A stretch of DNA of 64,000 bases from Paracoccus homiensis (GTDB lineage Bacteria; Pseudomonadota; Alphaproteobacteria; Rhodobacterales; Rhodobacteraceae): contig NZ_FOHO01000001.1 of the NCBI RefSeq assembly GCF_900111675.1, positions 186,001 through 250,000 on the forward strand. Reading direction: 5' to 3'. The notes beneath the pieces were generated by a model, which saw nothing but the letters and a program-made list of their open reading frames with translations, did not search any database and had not been told where the DNA came from. The stretch's first letter is position 1. Each line of letters begins with the position of its first letter. The translations under genes were made by a program, and so were the position numbers. Positions 8,988 through 17,660 of the stretch are shown one piece after another.

Positions 8988-9758
8988 TCACTCGCGCAGG
9001 CGCCAACCGGTCGCAAAGATCCAACGGATGATCGCGAAACAGGCGCCCACCATGATCGCCACGGCAACCAGCGACACGCCGACCGGCACATCCGCCAGAC
9101 CGAAGAACGACCAGCGAAAGCCCGAGATCAGGTACAGCACCGGGTTCAGCTTGGCCACGGCTTCCCAGAAGGGGGGCAGCATGGATGCCGAATAGAACGC
9201 CCCGCCCAGAAACACCAAGGGCGTGATGACCATCAACGGAATCAGCTGCAACTGTTCAAAGCTTTTCGCCCACAACCCGATGATGAAGCCCAGCAGGCTG
9301 AACCCCAGCGCCGTCAGGAACAGGAAGGCCAGCATCCAGAACGGATGCAGGATATGGACGCCCACGAAGAAGAAACTGGTCGCCAGGATGACCAGCGCGA
9401 TCAGCATCGCCTTGGTCGCCGCGGCACCGACGAAGCCCATCGTCACCTCGATCCAGCCCACGGGCGAGACCAGATATTCATAGATCGTACCGCTGAATTT
9501 CGGGAAATAGATGCCGAAACTGGCATTGCTGACCGACTGTTGAAGGATCGTCAGCATCATCAGGCCGGGCACGATGAAGGCGCCATAGGGCACCCCTTCG
9601 ACCGACTGGATGCGCCCGCCGATGGCCGACCCGAACACGACGAAATACAGCGTCGTCGAAATGACCGGCGACAGCAGCGACTGCATGATCGTGCGGAAGA
9701 ACCGCATCATTTCATGGTGAAAGATTGCCCAGACACCGGGCCAGTTGATCGCGCTCAT
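8988..9758 (-). CDS. ABC-2 type transporter permease (YadH family)
   Basis: Inner-membrane permease of an ABC exporter. The 256-residue product has about six hydrophobic segments (for example [55 protein letters not shown]) and the late [15 protein letters not shown] motif of the YadH/NodJ-like group. Its ATG overlaps the stop of the upstream ATPase gene by 4 bases, so the two subunits are translated together. The substrate cannot be deduced; related systems export drugs, polysaccharides or lipids. Confidence 0.92.
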   Translation of the reverse strand: MSAINWPGVWAIFHHEMMRFFRTIMQSLLSPVISTTLYFVVFGSAIGGRIQSVEGVPYGAFIVPGLMMLTILQQSVSNASFGIYFPKFSGTIYEYLVSPVGWIEVTMGFVGAAATKAMLIALVILATSFFFVGVHILHPFWMLAFLFLTALGFSLLGFIIGLWAKSFEQLQLIPLMVITPLVFLGGAFYSASMLPPFWEAVAKLNPVLYLISGFRWSFFGLADVPVGVSLVAVAIMVGACFAIIRWIFATGWRLRE

Positions 9759-10696
9759 GCCGCGTCCTCCGATTTCCGGTCATCGACAAGCGACATGAAC
9801 ACCTCTTCCAGGCTGGATTGCCGGGTCGAGACGTCGCGCACAGTGATCCCGTTGGCCGACAGATCGCCCAGCAGACGCGCGATCCCGGTCCGTTCCGCCC
9901 GCGTGTCATAATCATAGCGCAGGCTGCGCCCATCCGTGGCCAGAACAAGACCGCGATCGGCCAGCCCGGCGGGAATTTCGGTCAGCGTCGAATCCAGTTC
10001 GATGGTCAACGTCTTGCCGCCGAATTCGCCCATCAATTCGTCCTTGGGCTTCACCAGCAGCAATTGCCCCTTGTTGATGACGCCGATCCGGTCGGCCATT
10101 TCCTCGGCCTCTTCCAGATAATGCGTGGTCAGGATGATGGTCACGCCATCGCGGCGCAGCTGTTCGACGACCTGCCACATCTCGCGGCGCAGGGCGACAT
10201 CGACGCCTGCGGTCGGCTCGTCCAGGAACAGGACCTTGGGCCGATGGGCCAGCGCCTTGGCAATCAGCACGCGGCGCTTCATGCCGCCGGACAATTCGCG
10301 GGTCGCGGCGTCGCGCTTTTCCCACAGCGCAAGGCTGCGCAGGACCTGTTCGATATAGCCATCGTCAGGCTTTTCGCCATACAGACCGCGGGTAAAGCGG
10401 ACGCTGTTGATGACCTTTTCGAACGGCTCCAGCGCGATTTCCTGCGGCACCAGGCCGATCATCCGGCGCGCGGCACGCCAATCGGTGCGGATGTCATGCC
10501 CGCCCACGCGAACGGTGCCGCCGGTCGGCACGACCAGCCCGCAGATGATCGAGATCAGCGTGGTCTTGCCCGCGCCATTCGGACCCAGAAGGGCGATGAT
10601 CTCGCCCTCTTCGATATTCATCGACACACCGCTTAGCGCTTTCGTGCCGCTGTCATATGCTTTCGACAGATTGTCGATTTCGATAATGGTGGACAT
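9755..10696 (-). CDS. ABC transporter ATP-binding protein (YadG/CcmA family)
   Basis: ATPase partner of the permease at 8988-9758. The 313-residue product has Walker [13 protein letters not shown]-loop [11 protein letters not shown], signature [12 protein letters not shown], Walker [13 protein letters not shown] and H-loop [10 protein letters not shown]. The segment [16 protein letters not shown] is typical of the DrrA/YadG branch. A C-terminal extension of about 90 residues ends [12 protein letters not shown]. The start is the ATG at 10696, just ahead of the conserved [14 protein letters not shown]; the frame stays open upstream, but that stretch lies antisense to nothing conserved and overlaps the MFS gene. 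Confidence 0.94.
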   Translation of the reverse strand: MSTIIEIDNLSKAYDSGTKALSGVSMNIEEGEIIALLGPNGAGKTTLISIICGLVVPTGGTVRVGGHDIRTDWRAARRMIGLVPQEIALEPFEKVINSVRFTRGLYGEKPDDGYIEQVLRSLALWEKRDAATRELSGGMKRRVLIAKALAHRPKVLFLDEPTAGVDVALRREMWQVVEQLRRDGVTIILTTHYLEEAEEMADRIGVINKGQLLLVKPKDELMGEFGGKTLTIELDSTLTEIPAGLADRGLVLATDGRSLRYDYDTRAERTGIARLLGDLSANGITVRDVSTRQSSLEEVFMSLVDDRKSEDAA

Positions 10697-10722
10697 GCCC
10701 CCTATCCTTTTCTTGTTTGGCG

Positions 10723-11925
10723 CTAGCCGGCCCTTGCGGCCTGGGCCGATACGGCCCGCTGTCGTTGCAGCGTGACGGTCAGCGCGACGGCCAAGCCCAC
10801 AAAGGCGAAAGCCCCGATACGAAACGCGCCAGAATAGCCCAGATGGGAAACCAGTGGCTGCGATGCCAGAGGTGAAATGAACTGACCCAGAAAAATCGCG
10901 GATGTCACAAGCCCGGTGATCAGGCCACGGTGACGGGCGGGCGTGACGTTCAGCGCGGTGGTGATGAAGGTCGGCATGCACAGGCCCAGCCCCGCACCGA
11001 TCAGCGCCGTGGACAGCATCGCCAGTTCCAGCGAATGCCCGATCGACAGCCCGGCAAAGCCCGCCGCCAGCGACAGGTAGCCCGAAACCGGCGTGCCGAT
11101 CCGCCCCAGCCACGGCCGGATCCAGCCCGAAACCACCGACATCACCGCCGCCGAGGCCATCATCGCCCCCATGACATATCCGGCGGCCCGCGGGTCGCCC
11201 AGGCCTTCGTGTTGCAAGTGATAGGGAACCTGTGTCGGCACCGCGTAAAAGACCACGAAGGTCAGCCCCGCCGCGATCGCCATGACTGCGACCACGCCCT
11301 GCCAACCCGGTTCCGCGTCGTCAAGGACATGGCCGCCGCCCGCCGCATCGCTGCGTGCACGCGGCGGTTCAGGCAGCACCGAGGCCAGCACCGGCAGCAA
11401 CAGCGCCGCCAGACCGTAGATCGCGAAGGGCAGCCGGGCATCCTGCGCCGCCAATGCCCCGGCGGTGGTGACAAAGACCAGCCCGCCGATATTGGTCGCC
11501 GCCATCTGATACCCCATCAGTCGCCCGCGTTCCGGCCCTTCGAAGTAATCGCCGACCAGCGCCGCCTGCGCGGTCATGATCGCCGCGACACCAAGGCCCA
11601 GCATCAGGCGGCTTGCCAGAATCGCCTCCAGCGAATTCAGATACAGCCCCGCCGTGCCCGCCAGCGCATAGATGATCAGCCCCACCAGCAGCGGCCTGCG
11701 CCGCCCCAGCCGGTCGGTCAGCCCCCCCGCGAAGGGCGCCGTCACCGCCACCAGCAGCGAAGGCGCCGTGATCAGCAGCCGGGTCAGCGTGGCCGCCATC
11801 GGATTGTCCTGAAACCGCGCCTCGATCCCCGGCAGCGACGGCGTGATCGTCGCGTTCGACATGATGGTCAGCATCGCCGCCGCCATAAGCCCCCACGCGC
11901 GGGGGTCGCGCAATAGCCTGTCCAT
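10723..11925 (-). CDS. MFS transporter (drug-efflux type, 12 TM)
   Basis: Major-facilitator permease of 400 residues. It starts MDRLLRDPRAWGLMAAAMLTI and has the MFS loop 2-3 motif GGLTDRLGRRRPLL, plus many hydrophobic helices (LLVGLIIYALAGTAGLYL, LMLGLGVAAIMTAQAALVGD). The motif-C-like glycine-rich region suggests an antiporter-type drug exporter, but the substrate is unknown. The ATG at 11925 overlaps the last base of the FMN-reductase stop (TGATG), so the two genes are coupled. A TTG one codon upstream is also in frame. Confidence 0.88.
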   Translation of the reverse strand: MDRLLRDPRAWGLMAAAMLTIMSNATITPSLPGIEARFQDNPMAATLTRLLITAPSLLVAVTAPFAGGLTDRLGRRRPLLVGLIIYALAGTAGLYLNSLEAILASRLMLGLGVAAIMTAQAALVGDYFEGPERGRLMGYQMAATNIGGLVFVTTAGALAAQDARLPFAIYGLAALLLPVLASVLPEPPRARSDAAGGGHVLDDAEPGWQGVVAVMAIAAGLTFVVFYAVPTQVPYHLQHEGLGDPRAAGYVMGAMMASAAVMSVVSGWIRPWLGRIGTPVSGYLSLAAGFAGLSIGHSLELAMLSTALIGAGLGLCMPTFITTALNVTPARHRGLITGLVTSAIFLGQFISPLASQPLVSHLGYSGAFRIGAFAFVGLAVALTVTLQRQRAVSAQAARAG

Positions 11926-12518
11926 CAATCCTGTTCCTTGTCCTTGGGCCGGTCATAGGGCCGCGCCGCGCGCGCATCGGCCAGCGCATCGGCCCACCAG
12001 CGCAGCCGATGCGAAAAATCCGCCATCGCGGTTTCCGCCGCGGCGGCATGTTCCGGATCGGTGATATTGCCCGCCTCGTCAAAGCGTCGCCAGGGCGAGG
12101 CAAAGCTGACCGTGTCGCGGATGGTCACCGTATGCAGTTCCGACAGGATCACGCGCAGCGCCTCGATCGCGCGCAACCCGCCCGATATCCCGCCATAGCT
12201 GATCAGCCCGATGGGCCGCGCCCACCATTCGTCGGTGACGGAATCGATCAGCGTCTTCAGCGGACCCGGCTCGGCATGATTGTATTCGGGCGTGACAATG
12301 ACAAAGCCGTCCGCGCCCGCCATCCGATCCCGCAGACGCGCGATCGCCGCCTTGTCCTGTATCTGGACCGGCAGCAGATCGGGATCGGCCGGGTCCAGCA
12401 GCTCGGGGGCGAAACCATGCTGCTGCAACTGGCCCATGACCCAGGCGGCCACCCGGTCGTTGATCCGCCCCTCGCGGATGGAACCCATCATGACCACGAT
12501 CCGGTTGCCTTGCGACAT
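11925..12518 (-). CDS. NAD(P)H-dependent FMN reductase family protein
   Basis: Flavodoxin-fold reductase of 197 residues, likely a quinone, azo or chromate reductase-type enzyme or a flavin donor. It shows the N-terminal FMN-phosphate loop GSIREGRINDRVA and the central VTPEYNHAEPGPLKTLID motif of the NADPH_FMN_red family, then YGGISGGLRAIEALR. It is translationally coupled to the downstream MFS exporter, suggesting a small stress- or detoxification-related operon. The substrate is not evident. Confidence 0.9.
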   Translation of the reverse strand: MSQGNRIVVMMGSIREGRINDRVAAWVMGQLQQHGFAPELLDPADPDLLPVQIQDKAAIARLRDRMAGADGFVIVTPEYNHAEPGPLKTLIDSVTDEWWARPIGLISYGGISGGLRAIEALRVILSELHTVTIRDTVSFASPWRRFDEAGNITDPEHAAAAETAMADFSHRLRWWADALADARAARPYDRPKDKEQD

Positions 12519-12736
12519 CTGTCATTTCCCACAGCACGGGCCCGTATCCAGTCAGGCCAGGATTTCGATTTCACCGCCGGATCAGCAGGGGCGGCCATTG
12601 TCACGCATCTCGCGCCGGGCACAGGCGACCGGACGGTCACGGCCATACCGGCACCCCTGTCAAAAGCCTGCTGCACAGCCAGAGTTCCGCGAAACAAGGC
12701 TGCCCGATGGTCAAGTGGACCCGCAGCCCGGCCAGA

Positions 12737-13642
12737 TCAACCCCCGACCCTGCCCGGCTTCTGTGCGGCAGCGCGCAGGTTCAGGCTGTTTCCGCACAGG
12801 ATCATCGCGGCGCCCGCGATGACCATCGGGCCCACGGGCTCATCATACAGGATCAGCCCGACCACGGCGATCACCGGCAGGCGCAGGAAATCGAAGGGCA
12901 TCACCACCGTCGCGGGCGCGACCCTGAGGGCGCTGGCAATGCAGAAATGCGCGGTCAGCCCGGCCGCCCCGATCAGGGCGATCCATGGCATTGCCTGCGC
13001 CGATGGCAGGGCGATATCGCCATCAATCGCGGCAAAGAACAGGCCCAGCATCGCCTGCGTGACCGTCATCCACCACAGGATGCAGGCGGTCTGCGTCACC
13101 GCCGTCAGTTTCTTGGTAAAGATATAGGTCAGCGCGAAACCGACCGCCGCCGCCGCCGCGCTGCCCAGACCCCATGTCAGCGGCGCGGCTCCGGGCTGGG
13201 CGACAAGCATGATCCCCGCGAAGCCCAGCAGCGCTGCGATCGCCCGCGCCGCCGTCAGCCGTTCGCCCAACAGCATGGGCGACAGCACCAGCACCCATAG
13301 CGGCGAGGTGAACTCCAACGCGAAGACCTGCGCCAAAGGCACCGCCGCGATGGCGTAAAACCACAGGTTCTGCGCGGTGAAATGGGCGATGTTGCGGGTC
13401 AGATGCAGCCGCCGGTTTCGCAGATCGATCCGCGACCACATCCCCCGCAGGGTCAGGACCGCCGCCACGATCGCGATCCCCACCAGCGAACGAAAGCCCA
13501 TGATCTCGAACGTGTCCAGCTCCAGCGACACGGCCCGCCCGGCCACCGCCATCGAGGTGAAGGCCGCGACCGCGCCCATCATCCACGCCCCGGCCAACAG
13601 CGGGCGCGGGGCGTCGGATGCCGGTATCGTCGCCGTTGTCAT
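12737..13642 (-). CDS. EamA-family (DMT superfamily) transporter
   Basis: Inner-membrane transporter of 301 residues with ten predicted helices in two EamA repeats (about residues 13-145 and 155-285). The first repeat has SLVGIAIVAAVLTLRG and FYAIAAVPLAQVFALEFTSP; the second has FALTYIFTKKL and PFDFLRLPVIAVVGLILYDE. Such proteins export amino acids or other metabolites, but the substrate cannot be predicted. The GC-rich 218 bases between it and the FMN reductase (12519-12736) show no other gene. Confidence 0.9.
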   Translation of the reverse strand: MTTATIPASDAPRPLLAGAWMMGAVAAFTSMAVAGRAVSLELDTFEIMGFRSLVGIAIVAAVLTLRGMWSRIDLRNRRLHLTRNIAHFTAQNLWFYAIAAVPLAQVFALEFTSPLWVLVLSPMLLGERLTAARAIAALLGFAGIMLVAQPGAAPLTWGLGSAAAAAVGFALTYIFTKKLTAVTQTACILWWMTVTQAMLGLFFAAIDGDIALPSAQAMPWIALIGAAGLTAHFCIASALRVAPATVVMPFDFLRLPVIAVVGLILYDEPVGPMVIAGAAMILCGNSLNLRAAAQKPGRVGG

Positions 13643-13774
13643 GCCCGCCTGCCCCCATGCCGGTTCCCTCGCGGCTCAGGGCTACGCCGATCCTGCATAT
13701 CGTGCAAGTCGCCCGGCTTGCATCTTGCCGCCGCCCCGCCCATCCTGCGTCCGTTGCGCCAACCAGGGATACCC

Positions 13775-14500
13775 ATGTTTCCGATCCGCGATCACAACCC
13801 GTCGCATCGCACGCCGTTCGTGACCTATGCGCTGATCGCCGCGAATATCGTGATGTATCTTGCGACCCTGCCCGGCAGCCAGTCGGGCCAGATGCTGTGG
13901 GTGCAACTGGCGCTGTATCCGCTGGCGATCAGCTATGGCGACATGCTGTGGGGCCTGCTGAGCCACATGTTCCTGCATGCGGGGCTGATGCATATCGGCG
14001 GCAACATGCTGTTCTTGTGGATCTTCGGCGACAATCTGGAAGACCAGATGGGGCATCTGGGCTTTCTGGTGTTCTATCTGGCCTGTGGTCTGGCCGCAGC
14101 CGGGGGACAGATCCTGTCGGACCCGCTGTCATCTGTTCCCATGGTCGGGGCCTCGGGTGCGATCGCGGGGGTGATGGGGGGCTATCTGCTGCTGTTTCCC
14201 AAGGCGCGGATCGACATCCTGATCATCATCGTGATCATCTTCCGCATCTTTACGGTGCCCGCCTGGACCATGCTGGGCCTGTGGTTCGGCATGCAGCTTT
14301 TCGGCGGCTTCACCAGTGTCGGCGGTCAGGGCGGCGTCGCCTATTGGGCCCATGCAGGCGGTTTCATCGCCGGGGTCATCCTTGCCGTGCCACTGTTCCT
14401 GCGCCGGGGCGGACCGGGTTTCTGGCAGCGCACCCATGGCCATCCACCCCATGCCGAAGCGACCTACGCCCCCAGCCGCATCCCCCGCGTGCGCCGCTAG
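13775..14500 (+). CDS. Rhomboid-family intramembrane serine protease
   Basis: Rhomboids cleave peptide bonds inside membranes with a Ser-His dyad. The 241-residue product has six or seven hydrophobic helices, the HMFLHAGLMHIGGNMLFLW block in TM2, the catalytic serine in VGASGAIAGVMGGY and the catalytic histidine in AYWAHAGGFIAG. A loop WVQLALYPLAISYGDMLWG precedes TM2. The start ATG at 13775 follows CCAGGGA and sits before the conserved PIRDHNP start; the frame is open further upstream but that stretch is antisense to the EamA gene. The 3' end overlaps mnmD by 4 bases, convergently. Confidence 0.93.
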   Translation: MFPIRDHNPSHRTPFVTYALIAANIVMYLATLPGSQSGQMLWVQLALYPLAISYGDMLWGLLSHMFLHAGLMHIGGNMLFLWIFGDNLEDQMGHLGFLVFYLACGLAAAGGQILSDPLSSVPMVGASGAIAGVMGGYLLLFPKARIDILIIIVIIFRIFTVPAWTMLGLWFGMQLFGGFTSVGGQGGVAYWAHAGGFIAGVILAVPLFLRRGGPGFWQRTHGHPPHAEATYAPSRIPRVRR

Positions 14501-15168
14501 GGCATACGACCCACGCTCATATGCCGCTTGCGCCCGAAGCCCGGCTGCCGCGCGACCTGAAACCCGGCCTCGCTCAGCGCGCGGCGCACATGACCCGCTG
14601 CGGTATAGGTCGCGAAACTGCCACCCGCCGCGGTATGGCGACCGACCTGCATCATCACCTCACCGGCCCACATCTGTGGGTTCTTGGCCGGTGAAAACCC
14701 GTCCAGAAACCACGCATCCGCCGCACCGGTCCAATCCGGCAGCGTCTGCGCCACATCGCCGATGACAAGGCGCAAATCCACCTGGCCCAGCTGAATCCGC
14801 ATCCCCGGCCAGCCGGCCCGCAACCGCGCCGACAGATCCGCAAGCTGCGGAAAGGCGGCATGCGCCTGTTCCAGCTGCGCCCGGTCCATCGGATAGGCCT
14901 CGAAACTGGTCATCACCACCGGGCAGGTCGCAACCGAAGCCAGCGCCAGCGCATTCAGCCCGGTGCCAAAGCCCAGCTCGGCCACGTGAAACCCGGGGCG
15001 CAGCCGGTCCGGCAGGCCGTTGCCCGCCAGAAACACATGCCGCGTTTCCGCAAGGCCGCCCTGCAGGCTGAAATACGGATCGTCAAAGCGCGTCGCCACC
15101 GGCACGCCACCCTCGCGCCATTCCAGCTGCGGCTGGTCCCCGGATGCATTTTTCGCTAGATCGCCCAT
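14497..15168 (-). CDS. mnmD: tRNA (mnm5s2U34)-methyltransferase domain protein, stand-alone MnmD
   Basis: SAM-dependent methyltransferase of 223 residues matching the N-terminal half of E. coli MnmC, which makes the last methylation of 5-methylaminomethyl-2-thiouridine at the tRNA wobble base. It has FDDPYFSLQGGLAETRHVFL, the SAM motif VAELGFGTGLNALAL, then DAWFLDGFSPAKNPQMW and GGSFATYTAAGHVRRAL, all characteristic of the MnmD family. The start is ATG 15168; an upstream in-frame extension would run into the divergent FAD gene. The FAD-oxidoreductase half of MnmC appears to be encoded by the divergent neighbour. Confidence 0.9.
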   Translation of the reverse strand: MGDLAKNASGDQPQLEWREGGVPVATRFDDPYFSLQGGLAETRHVFLAGNGLPDRLRPGFHVAELGFGTGLNALALASVATCPVVMTSFEAYPMDRAQLEQAHAAFPQLADLSARLRAGWPGMRIQLGQVDLRLVIGDVAQTLPDWTGAADAWFLDGFSPAKNPQMWAGEVMMQVGRHTAAGGSFATYTAAGHVRRALSEAGFQVARQPGFGRKRHMSVGRMP

Positions 15169-15196
15169 GCGTGCAGCTAGGCGAAAGGGCCCCGCT

Positions 15197-16231
15197 TTGA
15201 CAAGCATCACCATCATCGGTGCCGGGATTTTCGGTCTGACCTGCGCGTGGGAACTGACCCGCCGCGGCGCCCGCGTCCATGTGATCGAGGCCGCCCGCAT
15301 CGGTGCCGGGTCCTCGGGCGGCCATGTCGGCGCATTGGCCCCCCACGCGCCTGAAAACTGGAACCCGAAAAAGGCGTTTCAACTGGAAAGCCTGCTGGCT
15401 GCACCTGCCTTCTGGGCTCAGGTGCAACAGGTGTCCGGCCTGCCCGCGGGCTACGCCCGCAGCGGTCGCCTGCAACCCATCCTCGATCGCGCCAGCCTGC
15501 CACAACTGCGCGATCGGATCGCGCAAGCGGATCTGCGCTGGCCGCAGGACATGGCGATGCAGATCACCGACGCGCCGCCCGACGCGCTGATCCCCGACAG
15601 CCCGACCGGCCTCTGGCTTCGCGACGGGCTGACCGCGCGGCTGAACCCGCGTGCGGCCCTTGCGGCCCTGGCCGCCGCGATCCGCGCCAAGGGCGGTCGG
15701 ATCGACGAAGGCCAAACCGTCGCCCCGGACGACATTCGCGGCCCCGCCCTTTGGACGACCGGCAGCGCGGGGCTTGAACTGCTTGGCCGCGACCTGAACC
15801 GAAATACCGGCAAGGGCATCAAGGGGCAATCCGCGCTGCTGGCCCATGATGCAGGCAACAGCGCGCAGGTCTTCGCCGACGGACTGCATATCGTGCCCCA
15901 TGCCGACGGCACGACGGCCATCGGCTCGACCTCGGAAAACGACTACGACCACGACGAACCCGATGCGCAACTCGATCAGATCCTCGCCCGCGCCCGCGCG
16001 ATCTGCCCCGCCCTGCAAGACGCCGCGATCATCGACCGTTGGGCCGGGCTGCGCCCCCGCGCGAAATCCCGCGCGCCCCTTCTGGGGGCATGGCCGGGCC
16101 GCCCCGGTCACTTCGTTGCAAATGGCGGTTTCAAGATCGGCTTCGGCATGGCCCCTAAGATCGCCACCGTCATGGCCGACCTGATCCTGCAGGAACGCGA
16201 CACCATCCCCGACGGCTTTCGTCTGACCTAG
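15197..16231 (+). CDS. FAD-dependent oxidoreductase, DAO family (candidate MnmC FAD half)
   Basis: D-amino-acid-oxidase-fold flavoprotein of 344 residues. It has the N-terminal dinucleotide motif IIGAGIFGLTCAWELTRRGA, GSSGGHVGALAPH, and a C-terminal FVANGGFKIGFGMAPKIA block. The start is a TTG at 15197 with GAAAGGGC upstream (15182-15189); no in-frame ATG exists between the ribosome-binding site and the GAGIFG motif. It is divergent from mnmD with 28 bases between the start codons. In gammaproteobacteria MnmC is one protein with a methyltransferase half and a FAD half that removes the carboxymethyl group. Location suggests this gene is the second half, but it could also be a generic amine oxidase. 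Confidence 0.85.
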   Translation: MTSITIIGAGIFGLTCAWELTRRGARVHVIEAARIGAGSSGGHVGALAPHAPENWNPKKAFQLESLLAAPAFWAQVQQVSGLPAGYARSGRLQPILDRASLPQLRDRIAQADLRWPQDMAMQITDAPPDALIPDSPTGLWLRDGLTARLNPRAALAALAAAIRAKGGRIDEGQTVAPDDIRGPALWTTGSAGLELLGRDLNRNTGKGIKGQSALLAHDAGNSAQVFADGLHIVPHADGTTAIGSTSENDYDHDEPDAQLDQILARARAICPALQDAAIIDRWAGLRPRAKSRAPLLGAWPGRPGHFVANGGFKIGFGMAPKIATVMADLILQERDTIPDGFRLT

Positions 16232-16235
16232 GCAC

Positions 16236-16290
16236 CATCTTCTGTGCGGCAAATATCCTCGGGGGGTCCGGGGGGCAGACAGCCCCCCGG
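16236..16290 (-). repeat. GC hairpin repeat, copy 2
   Basis: Minus-strand orientation. A perfect 9-bp stem (16268-16276 with 16282-16290, loop AGACA) is preceded on the plus strand by CATCTTCTGTGC and AAATATCCTCGGGGGG. Bases 16251-16290 match 42912-42951 with a single mismatch. It starts 4 bases after the stop of the FAD oxidoreductase and may terminate it. Confidence 0.8.
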
Positions 16291-16360
16291 CCTTGCCACC
16301 GGATCAACGGTTGCAGCGCTTGCGCCTTGCGGCAACACTGACCAAAACCCGGAGACCGCA

Positions 16361-16927
16361 ATGACAACCCGACTCGACCACGCCTTCACCGCCATCGACG
16401 CCGCGAATGCCAAGGACCCGAATCAAGAGGACGGCCACCCCGCCAACCTGCTCTATGGTCAGCGCATGACCGCCGAACAGCAGCGCCTGTTCCCCGATGC
16501 CAGCGAGGTGCTGCGCATCGCCTGCCGCGGCCAGCATATCGAACGCTGGACCCTGCCGCGCGACAGCTATCCGATGGACCGCGCCGGCTATCTGCAATGG
16601 CGCAGCGAACAGGGCCGGCGCCATGCCGACCGCATCGCGGGCATCATGGAAGAGGCGGGCTATGACGGCGAAGACATCGACCGCGCCCGCAAGATGCTGA
16701 CCAAGCAGGGCCTGAAGCGCGACCCCGAGGTGCAGGCCCTTGAAGATGTGATCTGCTTCACCTTCATCCGCTGGTATCTGGGCGATTTCATGGCCGAACA
16801 GCCGGACGAGAAGATGCCCCGCATCATCGAAAAGACCGCCCGCAAGATGTCGGCCGACGGGCGCGCCAAGGCCCTGGCGGAATTCCAGATGCCCGAAGCC
16901 TTCGCCCAGTATTTCCGCGAGAACTGA
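16361..16927 (+). CDS. DUF4202 family protein
   Basis: The 188-residue cytoplasmic protein begins TTRLDHAFTAIDAANAKDPN and contains CRGQHIERWTLPRDSYPMDR, GRRHADRIAGIMEEAGYD and DVICFTFIRWYLGDF, which match my memory of the DUF4202 family. Conserved histidines and acidic residues (CRGQHIERW, RRHAD, and a LEDV helix) resemble an HD-like all-helical hydrolase, but that is only a suggestion. GGAGA at 16351 supports the start. The stop overlaps the start of the CbiX-like gene by one base (TGATG), so the two are coupled and may share a role. Confidence 0.85.
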   Translation: MTTRLDHAFTAIDAANAKDPNQEDGHPANLLYGQRMTAEQQRLFPDASEVLRIACRGQHIERWTLPRDSYPMDRAGYLQWRSEQGRRHADRIAGIMEEAGYDGEDIDRARKMLTKQGLKRDPEVQALEDVICFTFIRWYLGDFMAEQPDEKMPRIIEKTARKMSADGRAKALAEFQMPEAFAQYFREN

Positions 16928-17616
16928 TGCGCGCCGTCATCGTATCGCACGGCCAGCCCGGCGATCCCGAACCGCAGGAACAGGCAATCCGCGATCTGGC
17001 CGCCAAGGTCGCGGCCCATGACCCGGGCTGCCAGGTTCTTGGCGCGACGCTGGCCATGCCGGGCGCGCTGGCCGCCGCCTGCGACGATCACAGCCTGATC
17101 TACCCGATGTTCATGGCCGAAGGCTGGTTCACCGGCACGCAGCTGCCCCGCAAACTGGCCGAGGCCGGGGCCCCGAAGGCCCGCATCATGCGTCCCTTCG
17201 GCACGGATCCGGGATTGCCGCCGCTGATCATCCGGCTTGCCCATCAGGCCGCCGCCGAACAGGGCTGGGCCGCCCGCGACACGACATTGCTGTTGTCGGC
17301 GCATGGCTCGGGCCGGTCGCAGGCCAGCTTCAACATCACCTCGGCGCTGGCCGATCTGATCGCGCCGCAATTCGCCCGCGTGGTAACCGGCTTTGTCGAA
17401 CAGGAACCCTTCATCGCCGATGCCGCCCGCGACCTGAGCCGCGCGGTCAGCCTGCCATTCTTCGCGCTGCGGGCCGAGCATGTGACCGACGATCTGCCGC
17501 AGGCGCTGGATCAGGCGGGCTTCACCGGCCCGCGTCTGGACCCGATCGGACTGGCCCCCGACGTACCCGCCTTGATCGCCGATGCGCTGCGACAAGAAAT
17601 TTCAAGCTTGAAATAA
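16927..17616 (+). CDS. CbiX/SirB-like chelatase-family protein
   Basis: The 229-residue product has the two-lobed chelatase fold layout of CbiX. The first lobe has [11 protein letters not shown] and a [19 protein letters not shown] stretch; the second has [16 protein letters not shown] and [13 protein letters not shown]. The SHG and AHG histidines would be the metal ligands in sirohydrochlorin cobalto- or ferrochelatases. It is longer than the CbiXS form (about 120) and shorter than some SirB. No cobalamin or siroheme genes lie nearby, so its metal or substrate is uncertain. It is coupled to DUF4202. Its last codons form part of a perfect palindrome facing the catabolic operon. Confidence 0.8.
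   Translation: MRAVIVSHGQPGDPEPQEQAIRDLAAKVAAHDPGCQVLGATLAMPGALAAACDDHSLIYPMFMAEGWFTGTQLPRKLAEAGAPKARIMRPFGTDPGLPPLIIRLAHQAAAEQGWAARDTTLLLSAHGSGRSQASFNITSALADLIAPQFARVVTGFVEQEPFIADAARDLSRAVSLPFFALRAEHVTDDLPQALDQAGFTGPRLDPIGLAPDVPALIADALRQEISSLK
17599..17614. promoter_or_regulatory. Perfect 16-bp palindrome, candidate MarR operator
   Basis: ATTTCAAGCTTGAAAT is a perfect dyad overlapping the end of the CbiX-like gene, 46 bases before the start of the catabolic operon. Length and AT-rich arms fit MarR-family operators, and a MarR gene is the third gene of that operon. Binding is inferred. About one 16-bp perfect palindrome is expected by chance in 64 kb of random sequence, so location is the main argument. 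Confidence 0.5.
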
Positions 17617-17623
17617 TAACCCC

Positions 17624-17660
17624 GCCGTGCCAGCTTTCCCTGAACAGGAGGTGGCACGGC
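17624..17660 (+). promoter_or_regulatory. 9-bp inverted repeat enclosing the ribosome-binding site
   Basis: GCCGTGCCA (17624-17632) and TGGCACGGC (17652-17660) are perfect complements 19 bases apart. The right arm abuts the ATG at 17661 and the Shine-Dalgarno AGGAGG (17646-17651) is inside the loop. In RNA this would be a stem-loop touching the start codon; in DNA it could be a second operator. Confidence 0.55.

Noticed and set aside
7567..9195. A 542-codon frame opposite gpmI
   Set aside because: Same reasoning; gpmI is complete and conserved on the other strand.
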